Shown here: one piece after another, positions 1 through 10,700 of the stretch
Layout of the letters: each line of letters starts with the position of its first letter
Numbering within the stretch: position 1 is the stretch's first letter
Source: a bacterium
Lineage (GTDB): Bacteria; Planctomycetota; Planctomycetia; Pirellulales; Pirellulaceae
Assembly: GCA_030430075.1 (NCBI GenBank)
Contig: JAUIGN010000005.1
Location: 1-64,000 of the forward strand
DNA length: 64,000 bases
Direction of reading: 5' to 3'
Made by a program: the position numbers and the translations under genes
The notes under the pieces: model-generated
The model's input: only the letters and a program-made list of their open reading frames with translations
Told to the model about the DNA's origin: nothing
Database searches by the model: none

Positions 1-49
1 CGATCTCACTGGCCAGCTCTTCCGCTTTCGATCGTAAAGAAGCATCCAT
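1..49 (-). CDS. N-terminal fragment of an unidentified protein (runs off the left edge)
   Basis: An ATG on the minus strand at 49 opens a frame that stays open to the window edge and reads MDASLRSKAEELASEI. A GGAGA Shine-Dalgarno lies 7 bases upstream (in 55-62), which is why I take it as a real start. Only 16 residues are visible, so no function can be assigned. It points the same way as the next three genes to the right, separated from the nearest by about 140 bases. Confidence 0.45.
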   Translation of the reverse strand, partial: MDASLRSKAEELASEI

Positions 50-186
50 GCGTCAGTCTCCATGGTCAGAAAAGGCTTAACAAACTAACCTCTTCTGCTA
101 GCTGACACAATATTTCTTACAGGCCCGCTCATTCGTTTGTGCGCATGCGGGTCGTATTCAGCCGAACTTAGACGCGACCGACATGT

Positions 187-975
187 TTAACGTCGGCGAA
201 AACCAATCCAGCCGAGATAGCATAACGAGCCTTGCCCGGCCGCCATCCAGACTGCGAGGAAGGTCACGCCGAGCGACGTGAGTCGTATCCACCGTGTGAC
301 CTTGGCAGCCGCACTTCGCGTTTTCGTCTGCATCTCGGCCAGGTTGTCCCCGCATTCCTGGAGTCGGGAATCAACCGAACCCAAAGTTGCAATCACGCGC
401 GTCGCGAACGAGACGATTTGGTTGAACTGCTGGACTTGTGAAACGCCTTCGCCTGGCTTCGTTGCGCGATCGCGAAGTTGCTCCACAGCCTCGATCGCCG
501 TGGCCAACTGTGCGCGAACAGAAGCAAGCTCTTCGAGGACGTGATCGGCCGGTTCTGTTTGTACGGGCACGCCGACAGAATTGCCTGCTTCGAGCGTCCG
601 CTGAACGACCTGAACGGTTGACGTCGTGAGTTCGAGCCAATGGCCGGCTTGCTGGAGACCGGACGCGAGCCGCTCGGTCTGTTCTTCAACTCCAAGTCCC
701 GATCCAAGATGTTCGCGCACCGCGCTGCTTGTTCTCTCCTCGATGCTGTCGCGCATCTCCACGGTCGTGATATTCAGCGTTTGTACCCGAGTTTGCATTT
801 GTGCGAACCGTTGCTGAATGACAACCAGAGAATCGTCGATCGCTCGGAAGGCGTTTTCGCTTATTCGAATGGTTCGCGAATGAATACTCCACGTACCGAC
901 GATTACCGCAAGGCAACCGACAAGGCCAACGAGCCCAAAAATCAGTGATAAGATGTGGAGCGTTCGATTAAGCAC
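187..975 (-). CDS. Two-TM coiled-coil membrane protein, function unknown
   Basis: This 262-residue protein has a strong hydrophobic segment at about residues 8-28, a long polar helical middle rich in Q/E/L heptads (about 35-220), and a second hydrophobic segment near the C-terminus (about 230-252). The layout resembles the periplasmic coiled-coil part of a chemoreceptor or a tape-measure-like spacer, but no HAMP or signalling domain is present. The start is GTG at 975 without a clear Shine-Dalgarno. It lies 27 bases after the stop of the phosphodiesterase gene, so it is probably the last gene of an mscS-GDPD operon. I do not recognise a family. A helical membrane-stress accessory to the channel is only a guess from the neighbourhood. 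Confidence 0.75.
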   Translation of the reverse strand: MLNRTLHILSLIFGLVGLVGCLAVIVGTWSIHSRTIRISENAFRAIDDSLVVIQQRFAQMQTRVQTLNITTVEMRDSIEERTSSAVREHLGSGLGVEEQTERLASGLQQAGHWLELTTSTVQVVQRTLEAGNSVGVPVQTEPADHVLEELASVRAQLATAIEAVEQLRDRATKPGEGVSQVQQFNQIVSFATRVIATLGSVDSRLQECGDNLAEMQTKTRSAAAKVTRWIRLTSLGVTFLAVWMAAGQGSLCYLGWIGFRRR

Positions 976-1002
976 GTTGATGACTTGGGAACACGTTTGC
1001 GG

Positions 1003-2871
1003 TCATTGTTCACTGATTTCCGGAGGCGACCCGAGCAACCCTGCGACTTCCAACAGCAAACGTTCCGGCGCACTCATCTCCGCTCGTTGCTCAAGCACTG
1101 ACCGAGCCAACGCAGGTTTGTCCGTCAGCAGTCCATCCACACCGCGACTTACCATAGTCGACATGGTCGGCGCGTCATTGACAGTCCAGACGTAGACTTC
1201 TTTACCATTAGCATGTGCGGCAGCGATCAGTCCCCGGCTGGCGAAACTGGCGTTGACGGCCAGGAAGTCCGCTTCGATTCGATTGAAATTGCCGGCAGAA
1301 ACAGACATCAGCAGGCCCACCTTCCAGTCCGGTCGAATCGATTTCATCTTCTTGACACCATCCATCTTCAACGACATGACCATGACATCGGAGGCCATGC
1401 CGTGCGCTTCGACGATTTCGGCGACTCGCTGCTCGAGCTGCACGTCATGGCCGTAGTATTTCAGCTCGATATTGATTCGGATCTTTCCGGCACAAGCGTC
1501 CAAGACTTCGCCCAGCGTGTGAACCCGCTCGTTGCTGAACTCCGGCGCAAACCAGGTGCCGATGTCAATGTCTTTCAGGTCGTCCATCGTGGCTTCCCAG
1601 ATCTTAAGATCCTGGGAAGCCAATTTCATGAAATCGCTGTCGTGCAGCACGACGACTTCTCCGTCGCCCGTCTCTTGGACGTCCAGCTCGATCCAATCCG
1701 CTCCATCTGCAATGGCCTGCTGAAATGCGGCCATCGTGTTCTCCGGCGCGGCCTGGGACGATCCACGGTGGGCCATGACCTTGACGTGATCTTCAAGTTG
1801 GACATTCTGCAGCGCAACAGCGCCGACGCCGACCGCGACGATGATCCCGATGAGACCGATGGCCAGCAGGCGTGCTCGCGTGAACTGAAATCGAGAACCG
1901 ACCGTGCCTTCCGTCGCGAAATCCGCTTGCACGGTACCAGCATCACCGCCCCGGCCGAATTCGCGGTACAGGTTGAAGAGGATTGCCGCGAATGTCGTTG
2001 TGCTCAGCAAATTCACCGCCACGTTGACGACCGCCCACAGAAGCAAAGTGATGCCGACGGTGATCGTGAGCAGACGCAGCGAATTGGTCGAATCTGGAAT
2101 GAGCAGATGTCCCGCCAGACCGATGATGCCGGTGCCCAGACCGGCTAGGAGTGACGTCGCCAGGACCCAGCCGACGATCCAGCACAGCAGTGAGCGACGG
2201 TGCCCCCGGGACCTGGCTGCGCTGAGCTTCAGTGCCTCGCGCGGGATGACGCCCTCGAACAACACCAACGGCAGTGCAAAGAACCAGCCCGTGAACAAAC
2301 GGAGCAGCAAGGCGATCAGCGACGCGCCGATCACGACGCCGATTCCGATCGCCACTTGAAACACCGGCGGCTTCTCCTTCAGGTAATAGTTGATGTCGTA
2401 TTGCGTAAGCAGCACCGAATAGACCGTTGCTGCAACAACCAGGAACGGAGCAACGGCGACGAGGGTGAATGCAACCATGCGCGTCGTGACCCGCAGCACC
2501 GACCATGCATGGGCGGTCGCGAAGCGGAGGGCGCCGATCGGCCCCAGCTTCTTGTCGGCGGCCCGCGCACAGACAATTCCTATTAGCGCGGCTTGTTCCA
2601 GGGCGACAATAGCAAGCCACAACGCCCCGACGACGACGGCGCAGACCCAGCCGGCGGGGCCAAGGAAGAAGTAGAGAATGTCCATATCGGACACGACCGC
2701 ATTTCCCGTTGATGCAATCCACGCTCGAAACACTGCACTCACGAGTGGCGTCAATACGATCAACGCAATTAGTTTGAACGCAATATCGGTGAGCGCGAGG
2801 GTGCGCCACGAGCCGCAAATGCTCCGCACCGTGCCATTGACCAGGGACCTCGTGGTTGATTCAGGGGACAT
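1003..2871 (-). CDS. Glycerophosphodiester phosphodiesterase with N-terminal membrane domain
   Basis: The 622-residue protein has two parts. Residues 1-355 hold about six to eight hydrophobic segments, like the GPDPase membrane domain found in front of some GlpQ-type enzymes. Residues 362-605 are a GDPD TIM barrel: HRG at 368-370, the acidic ELDV strand, VVLHD, and the INIELK strand, which together form the metal and phosphodiester site. It should hydrolyse glycerophosphodiesters to glycerol-3-phosphate and an alcohol, at or outside the membrane. Its ATG overlaps the stop of the upstream mscS-type gene as TGATG, so translation is probably coupled. That suggests lipid head-group turnover linked to membrane stress, which is inference. 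Confidence 0.92.
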   Translation of the reverse strand: MSPESTTRSLVNGTVRSICGSWRTLALTDIAFKLIALIVLTPLVSAVFRAWIASTGNAVVSDMDILYFFLGPAGWVCAVVVGALWLAIVALEQAALIGIVCARAADKKLGPIGALRFATAHAWSVLRVTTRMVAFTLVAVAPFLVVAATVYSVLLTQYDINYYLKEKPPVFQVAIGIGVVIGASLIALLLRLFTGWFFALPLVLFEGVIPREALKLSAARSRGHRRSLLCWIVGWVLATSLLAGLGTGIIGLAGHLLIPDSTNSLRLLTITVGITLLLWAVVNVAVNLLSTTTFAAILFNLYREFGRGGDAGTVQADFATEGTVGSRFQFTRARLLAIGLIGIIVAVGVGAVALQNVQLEDHVKVMAHRGSSQAAPENTMAAFQQAIADGADWIELDVQETGDGEVVVLHDSDFMKLASQDLKIWEATMDDLKDIDIGTWFAPEFSNERVHTLGEVLDACAGKIRINIELKYYGHDVQLEQRVAEIVEAHGMASDVMVMSLKMDGVKKMKSIRPDWKVGLLMSVSAGNFNRIEADFLAVNASFASRGLIAAAHANGKEVYVWTVNDAPTMSTMVSRGVDGLLTDKPALARSVLEQRAEMSAPERLLLEVAGLLGSPPEISEQ

Positions 2872-3686
2872 CAGCCTTTCTCTTCGTTGGTGAGGTGCAC
2901 GTCAATCCGCGGGAAAGGGATCGCGATGTCAGCCTTGTCCAGGGCCAGCTTGACCGCCCGCGTGACCTCCTGTTTCACCGACCCTATGTCATCCGAATTG
3001 GCCCACACACGGACTGACCAGTTGACGGCGGAATCGCCGAGGTCGACAAGCACGATGGATGGCTCCGGATCGGCAAGTGCTCCATCGACGTCCTTCGCGG
3101 CCTGCGTCAGCACTTCCCGTGTCCGGTCGATATCCGCCGCATAAGCGATGCCCACGTTCACGTCGGCCCGACGCCTGGGGTGAAAGGAAATGTTCTCGAT
3201 GGTTGTCCCGAACACAGACCCATTGGGAATGATGAATCGACGATTGTCGAAGGTATCCAAGGTTGTTGTGAAGAGCTCGATCTCATTCACTTTGCCGGTC
3301 ACATCACCCACGGTTACGACATCCCCAACCTGGAAAGGCCGGAACATCAGGAGCATGATCCCGGAGGCGAAGTTTCCTAAACTGCCCTGGAACGCCAAGC
3401 CAATGGCAATCCCAGCCGAACCAAGCACGGCGGCAAAGCTTGTCGTCTCGACGTCAAAAACGCTCAAGCACGCCAGAATGACAAGCAGCAGGACGCCCCA
3501 GCGCGCCAACTTGCTGAGGAATTTCACGAGGGTCTCGTCAAGCGAGGCGCGCGTCAGGGCCTTACGTGTCGTGGCACCCACCCAGCCAGCAAGAATCCAG
3601 CCAGCGAACAAGACCACCAAAGCCACAATGACTCTGCCACCATAACGAACCGCCATCTCCGCGAGCGCATCGAGAAAACTGTCCAC
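2871..3686 (-). CDS. mscS: MscS-family small-conductance mechanosensitive channel
   Basis: At 271 residues this matches the length of the canonical three-TM MscS. Residues 18-40 and 60-82 are hydrophobic helices, followed by the glycine/alanine-rich TM3 pore helix (VLGSAGIAIGLAFQ and GNFASGIMLL), then the conserved MFRPFQVGD that starts the beta domain and the IPNG/FGTTIENIS signature of the cytoplasmic vestibule. It gates in response to membrane tension and releases solutes on osmotic downshock. It is first in a minus-strand operon and its TGA overlaps the ATG of the GDPD gene. The symbol is by family; the ending is slightly short, with an acidic/basic tail. Confidence 0.95.
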   Translation of the reverse strand: MDSFLDALAEMAVRYGGRVIVALVVLFAGWILAGWVGATTRKALTRASLDETLVKFLSKLARWGVLLLVILACLSVFDVETTSFAAVLGSAGIAIGLAFQGSLGNFASGIMLLMFRPFQVGDVVTVGDVTGKVNEIELFTTTLDTFDNRRFIIPNGSVFGTTIENISFHPRRRADVNVGIAYAADIDRTREVLTQAAKDVDGALADPEPSIVLVDLGDSAVNWSVRVWANSDDIGSVKQEVTRAVKLALDKADIAIPFPRIDVHLTNEEKG

Positions 3687-4250
3687 GGCTAATCCCCTTC
3701 AGCAAGCAAGTCGGTCCTGAGCCGCGATCATGTGGCGTGTTTCTTGGCTCGATTTGTCGACAGCAGGTCGTACCGTCTGATGCAACGTCGTTTGCGAGCT
3801 TCTTCAGCATCGGTACGGCACCTCGTAGGGTAAGGCACAGGAACGGTTTGACAAGCCCCGGGCACACCGGGGAATCGGCGCAAGACGGCCGCCTCAGAAG
3901 GTGTCGCTCGCAACTTACCGGTGATCCCAGTGTCATCCGCACAGATGCCACGGTTGTGGAGTGCAACATCGATTGGCCTGCGGACTCATCCTTGCCCTGG
4001 GATACCTGGCGGGTGGCATCCAGGATTCTTCAGCGCGGGAGAACGGTCACAAGTCAACGTGAAGAACAAGGAGACATCGCAAACCACGATTCGGTCGTGG
4101 TTGACAAACTTTTACAGGAATGGTCTTTCCGACCGGTGCGCGCAACGACGGAGTCCAAGACGTGTGATTCTAGCCACGCTGGATAGTGCAACCGACTGCA
4201 CGCAAAATCCCGCAAGCCGAATCGGTCGGGCTCACCTCAGCCGATTTGGC
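3687..4250. other. Gene-free spacer
   Basis: There is no convincing coding frame in these 564 bases. Frames of 130-225 codons exist but have no family resemblance and no ribosome site. The region holds the mscS promoter on the right-hand side of that gene and a small hairpin CCCCGG-(5)-CCGGGG at 3856-3872. It also contains the 3' flank of the broken sulfatase. Confidence 0.5.
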
Positions 4251-6017
4251 TCAATGCGTATTCATCAGAGCCTTCGCCATCTCTTTACGAAGCCGCGCCT
4301 TGTCCTCAGGGCTCAAATTGTCTGGCTCGAGAACCACGGCAAATCTCTTGAGCGTGCCCGTGAATTCAAATGGCATTTTGTCGGCATAATCCTCGGCGAC
4401 AGGTGTTCCAGCATCCTCGCCAACATCAAAGGTCTCATCAAGAGAGAATCGAACCCCGATTGTCTTCGGAATCTCGCCCTGTGCGACCTGCTTCTCATTT
4501 ACCAACAAAGTTCCGGTTGCTCCTTGACCAATGCCGCCTCCCGCATAATCAAACTTGAGTCGGAGGACATGATCGCCCTCCGAGAGTGCTTGATCTGAGG
4601 CGACGCGAAACTTGTGTTGAGGCTGATTGGAAAGGGCGTAGACAAATTCCGGTTTGCTGTCTTCCAGCTTCAGCACCCAGCCTCCGAAACGACCACCGAT
4701 CGTTGCCAGAACACCACTCGCGCCCTCTTTAGGGACCGAAATCTCAGCGGCTATGGTCCACGACTTGTTCTTGAAGTCAGGTGCCGAGCCTTCGGGAATT
4801 CGAGTCATTCCAGGAAAGTAGGTGAATTCCGTGCGGCCGGCTGTGAGGCTGGGACGAATGGAAGGATCGGCACGCGACGCGAAACTTGAGTCAAGCGGAT
4901 AGACGTTGTACTTTTTCGCTTCTGCGTCGAACGCCTTCAGGAGTTCCTGGAGCTTGCCAGGATGCTGCGTCACCAGATTGTTTGCCTGACTGAAATCTTC
5001 ATTGATGTTGTAGAGTTCCCACTGGTAATCATCGGGATTGGGCTCGTCACCGATCGTCACCCAGGGCAGTCGCAGGGGAGTGGTACTCGCCATCCAGCCA
5101 TCTTTGTAAATGGCACGATTGCCCACCAGCTCGAAATACTGCGTCGAATGTTGAGTCGGGACTTTTGCGTCGTCGAAGGTGTAGACGAGGCTGGTTCCAT
5201 CAATCGGCTTCTGCTCGACGCCATTCACGGACTTTGGCGGGGTAATGCCAACTGCTTCATAAATGGTCGGTACGATGTCGATGACATGGCAGAACTGCGA
5301 ACGCAAGCCGCCGTGGTCCTTGATTCGCTCTGGCCAGGAGACCACAAGACCGTTGCGCGTACCCCCAAAATGTGACGCGACCTGTTTGGTCCATTGCATC
5401 GGTGAGTCCATCGCGTGCGCCCAACCTACCGGATAATGGTTGTAAGTCAGGGGGCCACCGAGTTCATCAATCATCGACAGCAGGAAAGGCAGATCTTCGG
5501 TAACGCCGTTGCCAGCAGTCGCCACCTCATTCGTGGTGCCTTGCAGCGTGCCCTCGGGACTTGCTCCATTGTCGCCCTGGATGTAGATCACAATCGTGTT
5601 GTCGAGCTGTCCCGATTCCTCGACGGCGTCAATCAAGCGACCGATCTGGTGGTCGGCGTGGCTCAGAGCGCCGGCGTAAACTTCCATCATCCGCGAATAT
5701 AGTCGTTTCTGGTCAGCCGAGAGAGAATCCCAGGCGGAAATCTCTTCGGGACGCGGGGTCAACCTCGTATTCGCAGGAACAACTCCCAGTTCCTTCTGCC
5801 GCGCGAGAGTTTCTTCCCGAATCTTGTCCCATCCCTGATTAAACTGGCCCTTGTATTTTGCGATCCAATCTTTTGGAGCGTGATGTGGAGCGTGAGCTGT
5901 TCCAGTTGCGTAGTACAGCAGCCACGGCTTGTTGGGAGCTAGAGCCTGCTGCGTCCGCGCAAGCCCTGCGAGGGGGCTTGCGGGCCGCTTGGCGCAATTA
6001 CAATAGTAAAACCACAT
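4251..6017 (-). pseudogene. Arylsulfatase, N-terminally truncated (catalytic C-x-P-x-R lost)
   Basis: From about residue 25 on, the 588-residue frame matches the second half of a large arylsulfatase (AtsA-like): the PWLLYYATGTAHAPHHAPKD segment, TPRPEEI, a DHQIGRLIDAVE helix, the QGDNGASPEGT metal-site loop, and a long C-terminal sub-domain. Intact relatives carry some 200 or more residues upstream, including the C/S-x-P-x-R formylglycine site and the first metal aspartates. None of this is found in any frame between 6018 and 6484. The first 24 codons are unrelated sequence spanning a hairpin (5958-5982). Without the modified cysteine it cannot act as a sulfatase. I call it a deletion remnant; an assembly error is the alternative. 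Confidence 0.8.
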
Positions 6018-6063
6018 CGGGCGCTAGCCTTTTCAACCGCCCAAGCGCTTGCGTTTTCAAGCG
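5958..6063. repeat. Pair of hairpins at the sulfatase truncation point
   Basis: Two inverted repeats lie at the break: CGCAAGCCC-(7)-GGGCTTGCG at 5958-5982 and CGCTTG-(6)-CAAGCG at 6046-6063. They share the GCAAG/CTTGC motif. They sit exactly where homology to sulfatases ends, so they may be the footprint of a small mobile or recombinogenic sequence. Confidence 0.5.
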
Positions 6064-6484
6064 GCGTTCACACACGGAGTCCGATTATCGGCCACGAGGA
6101 TGCCCGCGCCAATTTGAGACGTTATCAACCATGTCCCAGAGGCACCCCTCCTGCTCCACCACTCAGATGCCCCAGCGCTCTCGCCACCCAGGCTCGTGCG
6201 GTCCGGTAATTCAATGGATTCGAGGGATCCTCTTGGCGTTTCTGGGCTGTTGCGTGCCCTTCGGATCCTGGATGGTCTGCTTGGGTTGCCGATCACCATC
6301 GCAACTCTCAGCACCTCCCGCCGCCTTTACCTTCATGTTAGGTTGAGGTTTCCTTAACGTGTTGTTCTTGGCTGGCTGGCGTGATGTCAGCCGCCTCTGT
6401 TAATCGAATCGCGCAAAGTGCTTGGACAGCAACGAGTTGGGGCTTCTCTCTCGATTCAACTGCAAGCCAGGCATAGAGTGGACA
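6018..6484. other. Gene-poor spacer upstream of the CHAD gene
   Basis: I find no supported gene. A plus frame around 6131-6346 encodes a short hydrophobic stretch and a minus frame at 6057-6314 is open, but neither has a ribosome site or recognisable motif, and neither restores the missing sulfatase N-terminus. Confidence 0.4.
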
Positions 6485-7474
6485 ATGGTTAGACCGAGCA
6501 AATGGATCAGCTGTAAGAAGCCTGAGCGGCCAGTTTCCGAGTTTGCTCGCCGGGCGTGCGAGCAGCGACTGCGGACCGTGTGGCAATATGCGCCATTGGC
6601 AGCCAAAGATTGGCAAGAGGACATCGAGTATGTACATCAATTGCGCATCGCAACCCGACGCGCGCGTGCCGCCTTGGAGATTTTTGGCGACTTGCTTTCC
6701 AAGAGTGAGAGGCGGTGGATGCAACGAAGGCTGCGTGAGCTTCGACGGGCGGCCGGCGAAGCACGTGACCTGGATGTGCTTGGACAACGATTGGCGAAGC
6801 TTGCCGAACAGCAATCAGACAGCTCTACAAGCGATATTGCCGAGCAAATCGCGGCTGACCGACGGGCAGCGCAAAAGCCTCTCGTTGCCGCTTACAAAAA
6901 GGCACAGCGCAAAGGCTTCAAGAAGCGGTCGCGAAGCTTGTGCAAATCAGTGCGGTGGCGAGGAGCATTAGCCGAACCCACTTTTGCGGCGGCGGGTCGC
7001 CTGCTGCTCAGTCCCCTGGCTGACGAGTTTTTTGCAGCTGCCGAAGCTAATCTGACTGATGTCGAGGCGCTTCACCAAATGAGAATCTGCGGGAAACGGG
7101 TGCGTTATGCCATGGAACTGTTGGCTGGGGCATTTGACGATTCGTTCCGCTGCGAACTGTACCCCACGTTTGCGGAAGTTCAGGAAAAGCTGGGTACTAT
7201 CAATGACCACGCGACCGCGATCGCTAGGTTTCGTGACTGGTGCGAGCGTGTTGATTACAACGGAAGCCGGGCCGAACTAGCGGATCTTATTACCCTTGAA
7301 GAACAGCAGCTTCAAGTCGAATGCTCGAAGTTTCGTGAGTGGTGGACTTCCGAGCGCGCAGCCGACTTAGCAGAGCGTTTCGCGGCGGCCTTAGGTGTCG
7401 CGATTCCCGCAGCACACAGCTCAACTTTGGAAACAGCGACGCCAACGCTTACCTCCGATGTGGCACAAACCTGA
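6485..7474 (+). CDS. CHAD domain-containing protein
   Basis: A 329-residue, helix-rich, strongly basic protein. It carries the two conserved-histidine helices that define CHAD domains: VHQLRIATRRARAAL with His51, and LHQMRICGKRVRYAM with His197. ARDLDVLGQRL and INDHATA are also typical. CHAD proteins bind polyphosphate, and here there is no fused CYTH triphosphatase domain. I chose ATG 6485 over an upstream TTG at 6422 because the extra 21 residues are atypical. It stands alone between the broken sulfatase and the giant secreted protein. Association with polyphosphate granules is inferred from the family. Confidence 0.88.
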   Translation: MVRPSKWISCKKPERPVSEFARRACEQRLRTVWQYAPLAAKDWQEDIEYVHQLRIATRRARAALEIFGDLLSKSERRWMQRRLRELRRAAGEARDLDVLGQRLAKLAEQQSDSSTSDIAEQIAADRRAAQKPLVAAYKKAQRKGFKKRSRSLCKSVRWRGALAEPTFAAAGRLLLSPLADEFFAAAEANLTDVEALHQMRICGKRVRYAMELLAGAFDDSFRCELYPTFAEVQEKLGTINDHATAIARFRDWCERVDYNGSRAELADLITLEEQQLQVECSKFREWWTSERAADLAERFAAALGVAIPAAHSSTLETATPTLTSDVAQT

Positions 7475-7747
7475 GCAACCAGTCGGATCGCAGTTCCTGG
7501 CTCCCAACCCGTGATGGCGCGCGCCGCGTCACGCCACGCGCGGACCGCATCTTCTTATGCCAGTGCCCAGTATTTATTCGCGTTCGGCCTGCGCAACCAT
7601 AAGCCTTCACAAAACTCTTGACGCATCTTAGCACGGTTTGCGCGCAAGGTTCATCGATGCCTCATACGGCTCTTTAAGCTTACGGCTCTGATGAACTTCA
7701 AATTGTGGCAAACAGGATTTCGCACCAACGCGGATGGAGTAGCATAG
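7475..7747. promoter_or_regulatory. Leader region of the giant secreted protein
   Basis: These 273 bases have no gene. They separate the CHAD gene from the giant gene in the same direction, so they should hold the promoter of the latter, but no convincing -35/-10 pair stands out by eye. Confidence 0.3.
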
Positions 7748-10700
7748 ATGCCAAACCGTAAGAACCGTCGCAGTTCCTCGCGCACAACAACTCAGCTTCG
7801 TCGCAAAGCGGCCCAACGCCGGGCACTTCGGCTGGAGACGCTTGAAGATCGACGACTTCTTGCAGTTGTTGGCTCCCAGGACTTTGATGGAGGTGAGACG
7901 GGTCTCATTGCCGGCTTTGATCCGGTGTCCGACAACCTCGATGGAGGTCCTGGCGATTTCTTCGGCGTGGGAAGCCGCAACGCGTGGCCGCAAGGGTTTC
8001 CGAGTCCTGGTGTGCCCTTCAGCCTCGGCGACGATACGGTCGTCAATTACTCCGGCGGCGGCCTCAGCGGCTCCGATGATGAAGGCGTGTTTGGTCAGAA
8101 CAGTGACTTCGACAACGATTACTTCGCGATCTCCGACAGTGATGAATTCGGAGCGGGGCAGATCGCCAGTTGGAGCTTCAACATCCAGCATTACAACAAC
8201 CTGAAGCTGAGCGTCGACTTGGCGGGCATTTCCGACGCGGACTTCGGCGGCTACAGCGCGGGAAGCGGCGGCGAATTCACCGCGCAGATCGATGGCGGTC
8301 CAGTCCAATCCGCTCTCAGCTTGGAGGCGGTTGTTGCCGCCTTCACGACTCGCCCCATGGACGACGGCGACCCCTCCGGAGGCGGCCGAGTGCTCGAGGC
8401 TTCCGGCGACAATCCAGTTACCAAATTCGCTGTGGACACAGGACTTGCTGTTGGCGATACGTATCTCGACAAAAGCCCCGCGTCCGGTTCGGGAGCAGGC
8501 GGGCTGGATACCTTCTCGACCGCCATTACCGGGACGGGATCGGTGCTGACGCTGACATTCATCGCCGACATGCCGTTTGAGGCGTTTGCCTTCGACAACA
8601 TTCTGATCGAGGGAGATTCCACCGGACCCGACACCACGGCCCCCGATATCTTCGCGATAGACCCGGCGGACGATGCGACGGGCGTGTTGGTCGGAACGGA
8701 TCTGGAGATTACGTTCAACGAAGATGTTGTGGTCGGCAGCGGCGACATCACGATTGGCGCCCAAGTGATCGATGTCACAGGTCCGAATGTCGCTGTCAGT
8801 GGCAACGTCGTGACCATAGACCCGCCCGTTGATCTTGATCCGGGTGCGAGCTACTCGGTGTTCATTGACCCCACGGCGTTTGACGACTTGGCCGGAAACA
8901 GTTTCGCCGGCATCGGCGCGCCGACGGCGTGGAACTTCGAGACCGAAGTTGCAGATCTCCCGCCGGTGTTTGTCGCTACCGGTCCGTTCCAGGTTTCCGA
9001 CGAGGCGTTTGCGGGAACGGTTGTGGGTGATGTGGACGCCGACAACGATGGCCAGATCGACGGAGGAGTTACCTACGAGATCACGTCCATCAGCGCTGCG
9101 GACTCGATGGCGGTTGGAGTTAACGGCTTTGACGTCAAGCCAATCTTCACCGTCGGGGAAACGCTGGAGGGAACGACCGGCGACTTGAACTCAACGACCG
9201 CGGGCGACTACACGCCGCCCGGCATCCTCGATGGTCTCGGCGCCTACGAGCTGGATGACGACACGGTCCGTGTCTTTGCCAATCACGAGTTGCTGAACTT
9301 CCGCGGTTATGACTACGAAGTCAGCGACGGCGCGGGTGGATCGTTCACCCTGGACGGCGCGCGGATTTCGTATTTCGACATCGACAAGGATTCGCACGCG
9401 ATCGTCGATGGAGGACTGGCCTACAACACCATCTATGACGCCAACGGCAACATCGCGACCGACAACAGCTTCCTGGCGAACAACTTCGTCGGCTTCAGCC
9501 GCTTCTGTTCTGGCCAGTTATTCGAGGCTCACCAGTTCGGCGGCGGGCGCGGGCTGGAAGACCGCATCTACTTTGCGGGCGAAGAAGACGGCGGCTTTTT
9601 CAACAGCGTCGGCGGCGGCGAGTGGGCGTTGGATCCGGAGACCGGCAATCTCTGGCACGTGCCAGCGATGGGACGTGGAGCGTGGGAGAACATTACCGAG
9701 CTTGACACCGGCACGACGGATCATGTTGCCTTCCTGCTCGCCGACGACTCATCACCGTTTGATTTTGATCCGGCCAACAGTAATGGCGACGAAGCTGCGC
9801 CGCTGTTCCTCTACGTCGGCGAGAAAGATCACCACGGCGATTTCCTGGAGCAGAACGGCCTCCGCGACGGCAAGCTGTATGTGTGGGTGCCCGACGATCT
9901 CAGTAAGCAAACGCCTGCCGATTTCAACACGTCGGGAACACTCGCCGGGTCCTGGTTGGAAGTCGACAACACTCCGCAGCCGGGCAACGGATCCGAGAAC
10001 GGCTCGACCGGCTTCGACGAGTTCGGTTTTCCGACGCAAGGCAATCTTTGGCTGCAGGCTCGCGACTTGGGAGCGTTTGGGTTCTCCCGGCCGGAAGACG
10101 TCTCGACCAATCCAAGTGACGGGACCGAAGCCGTCTTGGCCTCGACCGGGGTGGACACGTTCGTGGGCGGAGCCGATACCTTCGGCACGCTGTACACCGT
10201 CAACACGGACTTCTCGAGCATCAACAGCCCCACCGCCACACTGACCATTCTGTACGACGGTGACGCCGACACCACGCGCGCCCTGCGCAGTCCGGACAAC
10301 CTGGACTGGGCGGATGACGGCTTCATCTACGTCCAAGAGGACGAAGCGGAAGAAGATACACTTGGCGGCGAGCCGTTGTTCGGGCCAGGCGCCGTTAATC
10401 CTAATGAAGCGGGTATCGTGCGGATCGATCCAGTTAGCGCAGCCACGTTGCGAGTGGCGAACGTCGACCGGAGTGTGATCCTCGACGCCAGCATCGCCCA
10501 GCCACTTGACGCAGTTGACAAAGACGCCGGTGACGCTGGCGAGTGGGAGACGTCTGGTATTCTCGACGTTTCGACTTTGTTCGACGAAGCCCCCGGTACG
10601 ATGTTCATCTTCGATGTCCAAGCCCACGGCATTGAAGACCAGGGCGGGTTCAATCCCAGTTCGCGCCTCAACGACAACGATCTGGTCGAAGGCGGCCAGT

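Noticed and set aside
3737..4598. Plus-strand frames of 150-225 codons right of the mscS gene
   Set aside because: They have no domain, no ribosome site, atypical composition, and the longer one runs into the coding region of the sulfatase on the other strand.
6057..6346. Missing N-terminal half of the truncated sulfatase
   Set aside because: All frames in this stretch were read for the C-x-P-x-R and DD motifs; neither occurs, so the half is not merely frameshifted.
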